Source: Siphonodentalium dalli (Eukaryota > Mollusca > Scaphopoda > Gadilida > Siphonodentaliidae). From it: 64,000 bases of DNA. Both the position numbers and the translations under genes were made by a program. Positions 45,259-56,115 of the stretch are shown piece after piece (the first letter of the stretch is position 1; the number at the start of each line of letters is the position of its first letter). The notes under the pieces were generated by a model. That model did not search any database. It was given only the letters and a program-made list of their open reading frames with translations, and had not been told where the DNA came from. The stretch lies in NCBI GenBank assembly GCA_032622095.1, contig CP136065.1, positions 220,328,151-220,392,150 of the forward strand. The letters are read 5' to 3'.

Positions 45259-45712
45259 TTAACCCTTTACCCAACAAACCGGCCAAAAACGCCCAAATAA
45301 AGCTTCAACAGCCTAAAATACCCTGTGCCAATGCATTCTCTTATATATGCGAGTCGACCATAGGTCGCCTCGCATATATAAGAGAATGCATTGGCCTAAC
45401 AATTTTTTATCATTTTTTTTAAATAAATGTTTCTGACAATTTTTAGGACATAAAATAAAAAACATCCATTACCCTGCAGGGAGCCCCACACATATATATA
45501 AGCATATAGAAGAGTGTTGTCTGCTCATGTTTGTCTGGGGCTCTGTATGGGTGAAATTATAAAATTGTTAAAGAATACAAGAAAAAATTATTAAAATTGT
45601 AAAAAATTGTTAGGCCAATGCATTCTCTTATATATGCGAGGCGACCTATGTTCGACTCGCATATATAAGAGAATGCATTGGCACAGGGCCGTTCTGTTGG
45701 GTAAAGGGTTAA
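45259..45712 (+). mobile_element. TTAA-flanked MITE, family 1, copy 5, altered spacer
   Basis: 454 bp. The two hairpins are present but the spacer is replaced by about 110 bp of different sequence (ATTACCCTGCAGGGAGCCCC region), and the left arm lost the CATACAAATATGGATATC segment. Outside the right TTAA is AGTGATGTGAAACACTCCG. Confidence 0.8.
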
Positions 45713-45824
45713 AGTGATGTGAAACACTCCGATGAGGTGTTCAGAACATTAAAATAAGGAATCATACCAAAATAAGTTCATATATAAGTTCCATATATTT
45801 TATCACAAAACAGAGCCATTGTTA

Positions 45825-46394
45825 CAGTAATGCTCTAAATAATCGACTCTTTAACCACAGCAGAATTATGGGTAATTTTTCATGATTTAGTCGGAAATAT
45901 GCTTGTTGCCATTCATCGGAAAGCTCTTTCCGAGAATGGCAACAAGCCATATTTCCGACTAAATCCTGAAAAATTACCCATAATTCAGCTGTGGTTAAAG
46001 TGATGTGAAACACTCCGGTAGGGTGATCAAATATAAATGGAGAATAATCTTGTTCAATTAGTAAATTTTACAATTATTATATCCAAATTGACAATACACA
46101 CCATCATTCTTATATATTAATTAAATACAGTGACCTCTCATTGGCGAAATCGTTTTCATTAATTATCACTGATTGATGCGTCCCGAACCGAGTAGTAAAT
46201 ATTTACAATTGAGCATTGTTCAAACGATGTTTTCTATGGAGTGTTATGGTCGATTTGCTTCAGATTTTCTGCGATGTTAGTTCTGCAATAATACATTCCT
46301 CCAGTTGGCATAGCGCCCGAATACTAACACATCGGTTTCACGCACCCGAACAAGTACATAATGTCTTTAAGGAGTCGATTATTTAGAGCATTAC
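45825..46394. mobile_element. TA-type foldback MITE P split by a TTAA insertion
   Basis: The left arm and most of the right arm lie at 45825-45998 and the right terminus at 46367-46394 (TTAAGGAGTCGATTATTTAG). Between them is a separate 368 bp element. Arms share GGGTAATTTTTC / GAAAAATTACCC. Confidence 0.75.
45999..46366. mobile_element. Unnamed TTAA-flanked insertion in P
   Basis: TTAA at 45995-45998 and 46367-46370. It starts AGTGATGTGAAACACTCCG, the same words found outside the MITE at 45713, and has no visible terminal inverted repeat (right end CATAATGTCT). Interior phrases TAGTAAATATTTACA and CAAACGATGTT recur at 46490-46520. Confidence 0.6.
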
Positions 46395-46611
46395 TTTATA
46401 ATCAAATTACATGCAGTGACTGTTGTAGGCGGAATCATTGTCGTAAGGTTTATGCCCAATAACTTGTCCCAAACAATATAGTAAATATTTACATTTGTGC
46501 ATAGTTCAAACGTTGTGTTGAATGATACAGTCGATGTCGTTGGAATTTTCGATAATATTATTTTATTGCTACATTCTTTCAGTGGAGATAGTGTTTGAGT
46601 ACAAGCCTGAG

Positions 46612-46735
46612 TTTAGTGTGTCTGTCATTTGCATAATGAGGTCCCTAGAGGGTTAATTTAGTGACGCTATCCCTGCAATGTGGGCTAACATCACCAAATT
46701 CACACTCTGGGGACCTCATTCTGCATGGCCTCATC
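46612..46735. mobile_element. Foldback element N fragment
   Basis: CAAGCCTGAGTTTAGTGTG and one dyad, then the long-form spacer; the right half is missing. A family 2 fragment (46785-46860) and a family 3 copy (46860-47101, with AATAAGTTCAACAAAC and its inverse) follow. Confidence 0.6.
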
Positions 46736-47236
46736 TGCTATGGGAGACATAGACTCATATTGAAATTTCCAAATTGTGAATATTGCCTTCCTGAAATTTA
46801 GAAAAAACCCTGTGCAAATGCGTTCTCTTATATATTAGAGTCTCCCATAGGAAACTCAGTTGTTCCCTTTGGAAATGTTCATATAATAAGTTCAACAAAC
46901 GACCATTTTTGAACTTATTATCTGAACATTTCCTACCAATGACAATAGCAATGAAGATATATGACTCCTTCTGCATGTGTTTTATCGTTTCGTCAGCCTG
47001 TATTTCTCTGAATATGAATACCCCTCCAGATGAATAATAGTCCATTCCAATGTATACTTTTATAAATGAATGGGAGAATCCATTTAGTATAGAAAGGGTT
47101 AAAGATACCTATCTCTTTACGGCAACACTTCAAACAACAACAACAACAACAAAATTGTTATAGAACTTCTTTTAAAGGCATCATTCAACTATTATTACCA
47201 AAAAATATGCAAGAAAAACATCGGTTGTTGCACATA

Positions 47237-47534
47237 CAGTAATGACCTAAGTAATGGACTCCTTAACCACAGCAGAATTATGGGTAATTTTTCAGGATTT
47301 AGTCGGAAATATGGCTTGTTGCCATTCATCGGAAAGCTCTCTTTTATGCTGTGGTTAAAGGAGTCGATTACTTAGGGCATTACTGTATATATTGGAAAGC
47401 TTATATGGAATAAATTTAAACATCTCGGGGAGAGCTTTCCGATGAATGGCAACAAGCCATATTTCCGACTAAATCCTGAAAAGTTACCCATAATTCTGCT
47501 GTGGTTAAGGAGTCGATTATTTAGAGCATTACTG
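47237..47534. mobile_element. TA-type foldback MITE P, rearranged pair
   Basis: 47237-47385 has a full left arm and only the terminal part of the right arm; 47424-47534 is a right arm alone. Each ends GCATTACTG-TA or similar. Both look like partial products of one family. Confidence 0.65.
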
Positions 47535-47590
47535 TATTTCAATATTTTAAATCATAGATTTCTAATAAAATATGCTGCAATGTAACAATC

Positions 47591-48185
47591 AAGCCTTGAA
47601 ATAGTGTGTCTGTCATTTGCAGAATGAGGTTCCCAGAGGGTGAATTTAGTGACGCTATCCCGCACAGTCGGTTAGCATCACCAGATTCACATTCTGGGAA
47701 CCTCATTCTGCTTAGTCCTCAACTGCTATGGGAGATCTGGGATCAGATTGAAGATCCCCAGTTGAAGTTGGTGATGTTCACTCATTAGTCACCTCGATTA
47801 TGCATTTTACCCTGTGCCAATGCATTCTCTTATATATGCGAGTCGACCATAGGTCGCCTCGCATATATAAGAGAATGCATTGGCACAGGGTAAAAAAAAT
47901 CCTGACTTCCGACTGGATTTGATATGGCGGGTCACATATATGTATTAAGTCAATGTAAATTAGGGGATATAGAAACTGAACCGTCACTGGAACAGAAGGG
48001 AAAAAGTAACTAAAAACAATGTTAATTTGAGACTATAGATAATTCCCAGAAGATGAGGCCTAAGCAGAATGAGGTCACCAGAGGGTGAAATTAGTGATTA
48101 TAGCCTGCTGTGGAGGATAGCATCACTAAATTCACCCTCTGGGGACCTCATTCTGCAAATGACAGACACACTATTTCAAGGCTTG
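47591..48185. mobile_element. Foldback element N, copy 6, with a hairpin inside
   Basis: CAAGCCTTGAAATAGTGTG to the inverse, about 595 bp. It encloses the solo hairpin at 47808-47895, and the spacer has the same phrases as copies 2, 4 and 5. Confidence 0.75.
47808..47895. repeat. Solo family 1 hairpin
   Basis: TTTTACCCTGTGCCAATGCA through the CGACC-ATA-GGTCG centre to TGCATTGGCACAGGGTAAAA: one hairpin without the family 1 termini, TTAA or spacer. It is almost perfectly self-complementary. Confidence 0.8.
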
Positions 48186-48196
48186 GCAATGTTCTA

Positions 48197-48438
48197 CAGT
48201 AAAGCCCTAAATAATCGACTCCTTAACCACAGCAGAATTATGGGTAACTTTTCAGGATTTAGTCGGAAATATGGCTTGTTGCCATTCATCGGAAAGCTCT
48301 TGGCTTGTTGCCATTCATCGGAAAGCTCTCACTGAGAGTTTTCCGATGAATGGCAACAAGCCATATTTCCGACTAAATCCTGAAAAGTTACCCATAATTC
48401 TGCTGTGGTTAAGGAGTCGATTATTTAGGGCTTTACTG
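48197..48438. mobile_element. TA-type foldback MITE P, copy with duplicated arm segment
   Basis: TA-CAGTAAAGCCC to GGGCTTTACTG-TA; both termini carry the same change (AAAGC for AATGC). The segment TGGCTTGTTGCCATTCATCG is repeated in the left arm. Confidence 0.75.
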
Positions 48439-48539
48439 TAATAGAAAATAATAGAATAAAAATATATTGTTATGACAGAAGGTCCTGTTCTCTCTATTTC
48501 AAACATTAATATATATAATACCGAATATATACAGAAAGT

Positions 48540-48940
48540 TAACCCTTTCATGACAGGAACTGTGCTTGTGCAGCATTAAATATCATGTGCCAGTGCATTC
48601 TCTTATATATGCGAGTCTCTCATAGGAAGCCTCGCATATAAAAGAGAATGTACTGGCTTAGAAGCTCAAGGTAAATAGTGTCAGGCCAATGTATTCTCTT
48701 ATATATGCGAGGCTCGATCCCTATGGGCGACACATATATAAGAGAATGCATTGGAACAGGGTTTTCGCAAAATTTCCCACCAAATAATATTAATCCTTCT
48801 GCACTTCTACTCTCTTTTCATCATACTGTCATCTGCTTTTTTTTCCTGAACATCCCTCCAAATGTATATTGGACCATTCCAATATTTACTTTTATAACTG
48901 GATGGGAGAATCTATTCATTATATAAAGGGTTAAACATCT
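48540..48940 (+). mobile_element. Family 2 MITE joined to a family 3 tail
   Basis: TTAACCCTTTCATGACAGGA and two hairpins to GGTTTTCGCAAAATTTCCCA, where the sequence changes to family 3 (CCTTCTGCACTTCTA, TATTTACTTTTATAACTGG) and ends AAAGGGTTAA. The two TTAA families share the junction phrase TTTC(C/A), so this is a chimera or a nested remnant. Confidence 0.6.
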
Positions 48941-48944
48941 CTGC

Positions 48945-49785
48945 TAAAGTTTCCCACTTTTATTAATATTAGTAAAATATTGCATAAGCACTGTACATGT
49001 ATGTATGGGAGTATCCAGCTGAACATATGTAGTGTGTGTAATGCAATAAAACTCATACAATTCACTCACACACCTTTGTGTGCAAATCATACAACTTTTA
49101 AAAGTATTTGAAGCATTATACTAAGCTTCTGCAGGTGAGACGTGACTGAGTGCAACAATGTCACATATGAATGAATCTGTATGAATAGTGCAAACAGGAA
49201 GTTATATAAATTTCTCACTTATATAAAGCGTGCGGTAATCCTTCCTCATTTTGATGAGAATTGTATCCCGTTTAAAAAGAATTAGTGAGTTTGTCTCATT
49301 TTTACACCATTTAATAAAACTAGAGATTTATTGATTACACAACCGTCTGCTCAAACCTGTCTGATGTTTCTACAGTAAACAAATGTTGGATTATCTCTCT
49401 TAGATTAACCATCTAGGTGCTGGACCTCATACTGACTGATTTGATTTTGATGTATTGGTATTTAATGACCTGTTCATCATGAAACAACAACAAGGGACAT
49501 GTTATAATGTTGGCCCTTTGATCCTCCATTTGCAGATAATAAACCTTATACAATGGAGTTTATACATTGGCTCCTCAAAAAGGCAAGTTTTCCTCGAATA
49601 TTTCTGTTTTCTTTTTCTCGAAAAATGAAGTGTTCCATTGAATGAACAATAATAAGCAATTAGGCATAGGAATTCTCTATCTGAAAACTAATTCACTAAC
49701 TGAATGATGACCATAGGGGTACGTAGTGGTGTGTTTGGATGAGTGCCAGTATTAAACAAGAACATTGCTAGGGCGTGGCAAAATA
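48945..49785. other. Intergenic sequence, nothing recognised
   Basis: AT-rich, no accepted exon or element. The promoter and first exons of the TATDN1-like gene could be here or further right, but no CpG-rich or start-like region was seen. Confidence 0.4.
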
Positions 49786-49789
49786 CACC

Positions 49790-50150
49790 TGTGGTAATTC
49801 CAACAAAGGGCCATAACTCTGGTGTAAATTGTTGGGCGGAACCCGAGTTCGAACTTGAGCTCTATTTGTGATAATAAACTCGCATACCAAATTTCAGTTC
49901 AGACTTAACTAAAGTTATCATCAACGAATATTGATGCAAATTTCAGACAAACAGGGCCATTACTCTGGTGATATTTGGAACCTGAATTTGAACCTGACAT
50001 GTATTTTTTGCTAGTAAACCCACATACCAAATTTCATTCCATTTAGTTGAGACTATCTAAAGTTATCATCTGGAAACCAAGCGCGAATGGACGGACAGAC
50101 AGACAAATAACATAATACATCCCATTTTTTTTTAAACGAAAAACAGGCTA
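49790..50150 (-). repeat. G-type Helentron-like fragment
   Basis: Two monomers with AGGGCCATAACTCTGGTG and TAAAGTTATCATC(A/T)(A/G)(C/G) phrases, then GACGGACAGACAGACA and TTTTTTTTTAAACGAAAAAC, the inverse layout of the start of element G. Exact ends are not clear. Confidence 0.55.
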
Positions 50151-50190
50151 TAAAAATCACATAAAGAAAGTTAGAGCACAATAGCATGGG

Positions 50191-50587
50191 TTAACCCTTT
50201 ACCCAACAAACCGGCCAAAACCGGCCAAATAAAGCTTCAACAGCCTAAAATATCTTCGGTCTGTCTCAATAGAACCATACAAATATGGATATCATTGGAA
50301 CCGGCTCCTTGACCACATTGTGATAGTTAGTTATACCCTGTGCCAATGCATTCTCTTATATATGCGAGTCGACCATAGGTCGCCTCGCATATATAAGAGA
50401 ATGCATTGGCCTAAAATAAATCTTTTTTAACACTTTTTACCATTTTTTCTTACATTCTTTAACAATTTTATAATTTTTAATGTGTTAAGCCAATGCATTC
50501 TCTTATATATGCGAGGCGACCTATGGTCGACTCGCATATATAAGAGAATGCATTGGCACAGGGCCCTTCTGTTGGGTAAAGGGTTAA
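50191..50587 (+). mobile_element. TTAA-flanked MITE, family 1, copy 6, at the left edge of the tandem array
   Basis: 397 bp between TTAA. About 100 bp to the right another TTAA (50691-50694) marks where sequence shared with the array units starts. Confidence 0.85.
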
Positions 50588-50690
50588 CCTCTTACCAATC
50601 ATACTTACCAATCATAGTAAGTATTTTGTACTAAGTTGTATGTACACACTTAGAATAGCCAATTTTAACTATGTACACCTCCCCCCAGGA

Positions 50691-51251
50691 CTTAACTTCA
50701 AACCTCTCATTTTCTTCCTTATTATTTCCCCCAAATGTTAACATGAAACAAATTTTTTGCTTTCTTTAGGGTATTAAATTAAACTGTTTCTTATCAATGT
50801 TTATGTATTTGGGCATTAAATTTATATGTGTGCCTTACCAAACATGACGCACATCCGACTTTGACCAATTATGAACATAAGGTCATGAACGACTCCTGGA
50901 AAGCAGCTTCTTAATCTTACTTACCCTTAATTCCCATGAGTTCCAACCAAATTTACATGATAAGTCAGGTACACTATTCTTACTTTCCCTTAATTCCCAT
51001 GAGTTCCAACCAAATTTACATGATAAGTGGATATACCATTATTACTTACCCTTAATTCCCATGTGTTCCAACCAATTTACATCATAAGTAGGTATACCAT
51101 TCCACTGTTTCGAATAACTCACCATGTCACAACTATGCAAGTTCCATGTCTGCAAGTTTAGGAGAGATGTGGGCACTCACTGAGCACATTGGTAATTGCA
51201 ACACAGCAAGCCTGAGTTTAGTGTGCCTGTCATTTGCAGAATGAGGTCCCC
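50691..51251 (+). repeat. Partial array unit (unit 0)
   Basis: This matches 54087-54644 and its counterparts almost base for base, including a three-fold local repeat of TTAATTCCCATG(A/T)GTTCCAACC. It runs into unit 1 without the 1.46 kb insertion H. Confidence 0.85.
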
Positions 51252-51370
51252 CCAGAGGGTGAATTTAGTGACTCTATTCCGCATAGTGTGCTATCATCAC
51301 TAAATTCACTCTCTGGGGACCTCATTCTGCTTAGGCCTCATCTTCTCTGGAAAGTTACTTTATTATAAAA
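51209..51370 (+). mobile_element. Foldback element N, copy 7, at the array unit boundary
   Basis: CAAGCCTGAGTTTAGTGTGC with the dyad GAGGTCCCCCCAGAGGG / CTCTCTGGGGACCTC. The right half is absent. In later units this element is split at CCAGAGG by H (54652-56115 and 59192-60656). Confidence 0.75.
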
Positions 51371-51781
51371 TTCCAAATTCGAATGTACGATTCTATGTTG
51401 AAAAAGGGCAATAACTCTGCAAAAATTAGTCCCACCAAACTCAAAATTGCAGGTGCGCAGGTTCCCATGCTGGTTAACATCTGGGCCAAGTTTTTAAACT
51501 TTTTACTGGAACATGGCTTGGACAAAAGATGCATCCCAGGATGTACGATTCTATGTTGAAAAAGAGCAATAACTCCGCCAAAATGAGTCTATTGCAAGTC
51601 TGTTCGTACTAAAACCAGCTAAGATATTGGAATAGCGGGATGTTTGTTTTAGTACGAGAATGTCCCAGGGTTGGTGGCGGGAAGGGGCTAATTCTATAAA
51701 TGAGCAGAACTGTGTGATGTAAGTGAGGCATACCATTACCCAATGAATATTCCAAAATTCTTACATTGGCTCAAAATAAAT

Positions 51782-52190
51782 AAAACTAGCTGATGTTTCC
51801 AACTTCATCTGGGCTATTTAGGGATTTCTTTGCAACAAACATGCCTATATGAGCATATATGAGCGAGGACACAGTCGCACGTGAAATTTGACCTGCCCAT
51901 ATTGTTCCCGGGATCAAATAGGCCTACATACCAAATTTGAGTCGGATCGATCGAAGTCCAGAAACATGCCTATATAAGCATATATGAGCAAGGTCAAGGA
52001 CATGGTTGCACATGAAATAGGATCCACCCATATTGTTCCCTGGATCAAAGTACGCCTACATACCAAATTTGAGTCGGATTGGTCAAGCAGTTTTTGAGTC
52101 TATAACACACATACACACACACACACACACACATACATACATACAGACAGACAGAAGTTCATAAATATATAATAGAAGATATAGAAAATG
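51782..52190 (+). mobile_element. Tandem-core element Q2 in unit 1
   Basis: ACTAGCTGATGTTTCCAACT, two core monomers with ACATGCCTATATGAGCATAT and TACCAAATTTGAGTCGGAT, then CA, CATA and GACA microsatellites and ATAAATATATAATAGAAGAT. Layout parallels Q (18.65 kb) but the monomer sequence is different. The copy at 61190-61587 is the same; unit 2 has lost its 3' part. Confidence 0.65.
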
Positions 52191-52835
52191 TAAGTCCCTT
52201 ATAAGTTGTGGTTGATGAATAATATTAGCTATTCTGCATTCTATACATTGAAAACTAACAACTTGGTTAATTGTTACTATTGAATTGAAAGAACCAATTC
52301 TAGTGAGAAACAGTTGCAAGTGCTAGACATGAGCATGCACACATAAAATCCATCAGAATTAAAGATACTCAATCCGATTTGATGGTCCCCATATAATCAG
52401 ATTCCAACAACAACAACATTTTTAGAAATGCCGCTTCGGTTATCAGAATCAATTAATTGCCCAAAAATAATGCTAACCACTGTCAACTATAGTATAAAAT
52501 TGCCTGAAACGTGTTATTTATCAACATGTTGGTCGATGAAATTTTGCCTTATTATCAACACAAAGCCTCTTGATTTTAGAGTTATCCATCTTCATCCGCA
52601 ATTTGGTCCGAGACGGTCAACTCTTTACTGGGCTACTATAAATCTCGATGGTGAAAAATAATTTATTTCAAAAATCGATATATAATAACTCTGAGGTGGG
52701 TTCCTCGACTTGAATCAAATATTTTTTACCCCCGAATCCAAATACATAGTAATTGAGGGGCCCTTAATCGGATTGTGTTGTGGGTAACAGTACATGTTTT
52801 TATATAGGATATAAAATATTTTGTATGAAAAACAT

Positions 52836-53350
52836 TTAAAAAGAAAGTTTAATAATGTTTGAATGATAAAATTGATATAATCCATTAAATAAGTCAAATA
52901 AATGGTCCATTTTAAAGCAACACAGAGTTATTAAGCACCAGAGAACATAACTTCCAGCAAACATCACACAAGTCACAGTAATAAATCTCTTTATCCGTGT
53001 ATAGCCTCTATGTTCTGAAGAATGCACACACATAGGAACTGTTTCATTTTGCTTGTCACTAACATTTGAGAATTTGAAAACTTTGTAAGAATTGTTGATA
53101 ACTTTGATTGACAGTTCCGTAGGATCCATTTCTTTTGCCCATGCAGCGAACTTGAGAAATGCAGGTAATCCACACGGTTCACTCCTCCTATCTGTTTTAT
53201 CGTGAAGACTGCGAGCTTCGGGTGTTGTTTTAAAGTGTTCCTTTTCAGCGTTTTTGTATTTAGGCATTAACAATGTTATCCGACTTCCTAGAAGTAGTTG
53301 ATCATCTGGAATCAATTTCACACATTTCCGACTGTAAGTTCCAAAATAAC
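52836..53350 (-). CDS. TATDN1-like: Terminal exon of a TATDN1-like paralogue, array copy 1
   Basis: The acceptor (aattttttcag) lies at 53351 and the exon completes a split Gly codon exactly as in the 24331 exon. It reads GYFGTYSRKCVKLIPDDQLL, LLGSRITLLMPKYKN in place of the ETD motif, TPEARSLHD, RRSEPCGLPAFLKFAAWAKE and SYKVFKF, then a tail with the helix FITVTCVMFAGSYVLWCLI and stop at 52836. It differs from the 24 kb exon throughout but keeps the motif order, the GSR substitution and the membrane tail. No earlier TatD exons lie between this exon and the next copy. Confidence 0.75.
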
Positions 53351-53689
53351 CTGAAAAAATTGTGAAGGGATTATGCAATTATTAGTGATTAGTGTTCAAT
53401 ATTAATATTTAATGAATGCTGCCAGATCAACCAGTAATTGGGCAAATATTTCCTGTATGATAAATGAAACATGAATAACTGATTGAAAGAAAGAAAGTGT
53501 CTATACTCTTGCGATTACATTTTCTCTAAATTTTGTTTAATTTTTAACGTTCAAAGATGTATTCAGGGTGCCAAACTATTTTTTACAAGTTTACAATTGG
53601 AATTCCATATGCAACGTCAGCCGCGTCGGTGAATATATCTGCAAATATACTGAGTATTTTTATATTAAGTACTGTACTCGTAGCAGTAA

Positions 53690-54090
53690 TTAACCCTTTA
53701 CCCAACAAACCGGCCAAAAACGGCCAAATAAAGCTGCAACAGCCTAAATTATCTTGGGTCTGTCTCAATAAAACCATACAAATATGGATATCATTGGAAC
53801 CGGCTCATTGACCACATTGTGATGGTTACAGTTATGCCCTGTGCCAATGCATTCTCTTATATATGCGAGTCGACCATAGGTCGCCTCGCATATATAAGAG
53901 AATGCATTGGCCTAAAAACAAAACTTTTTTTAACACTTTTTACCATTTTTTCTTACATTCTTTAACAATTTTATAATTTTTAATGTGTTAAGCCAATGCA
54001 TTCTCTTATATATGCGAGGCGACCTATGGTCGACTCGCATATATAAGAGAATGCATTGGCACAGGACCCTTCTGTTGGGTAAAGGGTTAA
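53690..54090 (+). mobile_element. TTAA-flanked MITE, family 1, copy 7
   Basis: 401 bp, identical in position within the unit to copies 8 and 9. The spacer has CCTAAAAACAAAAC here and a pure A run in the other two. Confidence 0.85.
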
Positions 54091-54651
54091 CTTCAAACCT
54101 CTCATTTTCTTCCTTATTATTTCCCCCAAATGTTAACATGATACAAATTTTTGGCTTTCTTTAGGGTATTAAATTAAACTGTTTCTTATCAATGTTTATG
54201 TATTTGGGCATTAAATTTATATGTGTGCCTTAATACCAAACATGACGCACATCCGACTTTGACCAATTATGAACATAAGGTCATGAGCGACTCCTGGAAA
54301 GCAGCTTCTTAATCTTACTTACCCTTAATTCCCATGTGTTCCAACCAAATTTGTAACATGATAAGTCGATCAGGTATACTATTCTTACTTTCCCTTAATT
54401 CCCATGAGTTCCAACCAAATTTACATGATAAGTGGATATACCATTATTACTTACCCTTAATTCCCATGTGTTCCAACCAATTTACATCATAAGTAGGTAT
54501 ACCATTCCACTGTTTCGAATAACTCACCATGTCACAACTATGCAAGTTCCATGTCTGCAAGTTTAGGAGAGATGTGGGCACATTGGTAATTGCAACACAG
54601 CAAGTCTGAGTTTAGTGTGCCTGTCATTTGCAGAATGAGGTCCCCCAGAGG

Positions 54652-56115
54652 CAGGCCTCAGCTCACAAGGCGACTCGGGCGAGATTGTCGCCTTACTGTC
54701 GCTGACTTCGCCCTATCGTCGCTCTAAGGTGAAATCGAAGTCGCATTCAATTTTAGGGCGAATTATTATTTATTTTTTTCTTTATTTTTTTTCTAGTTTT
54801 TTTCCCGGACATGTCTGGACATGTCCGTATATAGATGAATTGTGGCGGCCATCCCAAAAAGAAACAGACGATGCAGAGCCAAAGACCCAAGTGTTTAAAA
54901 TAAAAAAATAAAATATGACCTATTGTTTTGTGTTGTTATTCCGTCGCCTTTGTGCCCTTTGCGGTAATGAATGTTAATCACGAATGTTTTGACACGCTGA
55001 AAACACGATGAGATGTTCGCATCTGTGTTGTTACTGATCATCGTGAGTGTCACAAATAAATGTTTTAATTAACTTAAAAGACCGCCGTCCCGCTTTTCAG
55101 ATATAAAACAATATACGACATTATCAGAGTATGTACCAGGCGCTTCGGAAGTTCGTTTCGGTAACGCGTCAGACTTTTTGAAGAGACCGTGTCGGACTTT
55201 TTGAAGAGACCGACTTCCGTAAATAAAATAATGTCAAGTTTATTGCTTTAATCGGATTATACCAGTGATGTTGGCATTAATTAAGGGAGGCCATTAATTA
55301 ATAAAAGCTTTTGCAACTCCTTTGTTAGTTAGTCCTTATTGTTTATTTTAGCGGACACCCACATTACAGCCGTGACCAACTTAAAAAGTTACATGCATCA
55401 TGATTCAGACTGTACAAACGTATCTTCCAAGCTGCAGTCTAGGTTACATTGAAGTAATTATTTCCCATAGGCCTCAGTGTTAACATATAATGGCCTGCAG
55501 CCCTGACTATCCAAAAATTGTGATAAATGAGTACACGGTCACCGGAATTGGCATCTGCGCAAAGTTTCTGCATGAAAAAAATCATATCGTCGAGCATGGA
55601 ATGTACCTTTAAATTTGGGATTTATAATCGAGAGTCAGAATTGCATGAAAAAAATATTGACATTTTTTACCTCACACCAAAAAAATTAAATCTAGGAACC
55701 ACGTGCTTTACAATGTGCCAATGTTTTGTTTGGAGTCTGAAATTTCAAGAGGAGTGATTGCATGTATTTTATATGTTTAAATATCGAATCTACTATTAAC
55801 CAACCAGAGCCCAGAATTTTTTTAATTCTCTCCTGCATCTTGGTCCAAAATCCGTTGGAGGGCGCTACCAATCGAATTACTTCACTGTAACCTAAATCTA
55901 GGAAATAATACTACTTTCATTTAGTTAAAAAAGTAACTATTACTGTAACTTGATAATTGTCTTGCTTAAATGATAGCTACACAAAACATTTCCAAAAATT
56001 TTAAATGTATAATAACAATTAATTAAGCTAATTTCAGATAAAGTCAAATTTTTTTAGTTTTATTTGTTATTTTATCTTTTTAAATTTTTTATTGTCAGAT
56101 GTTATAAAATAAAGG
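54652..56115. mobile_element. Insertion H in unit 1 (1464 bp)
   Basis: The flanks are CCAGAGG on both sides (54645-54651 and 56116-56122), present once in unit 0. The left end is CAGGCCTCAGCTCACAAGGC with a GGCGACTCGGGCGAGAT / GTCGCC dyad, like hAT elements L and M. The right end (TTATAAAATAAAGG) has no matching inverse, so the element's class is undecided. A Gly-free 76-codon frame at 55527 has no support as a gene. Confidence 0.6.

Larger units (their letters stand above)
51252..56115. repeat. Tandem array unit 1 (4864 bp)
   Basis: The unit holds: N half, tandem-core element Q2 (51782-52190), the shared 52.4 kb repeat, the paralogue terminal exon on the minus strand, family 1 MITE copy 7, the CCATGTGTTCCAACC repeats, and insertion H. 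Units 1-3 differ by only a few substitutions and homopolymer changes, plus two deletions in unit 2. Confidence 0.9.

Noticed and set aside
51551-51736. Minus-strand frame conserved in the three array units
   Set aside because: Conservation follows from the recent duplication; there is no start context or recognised motif.
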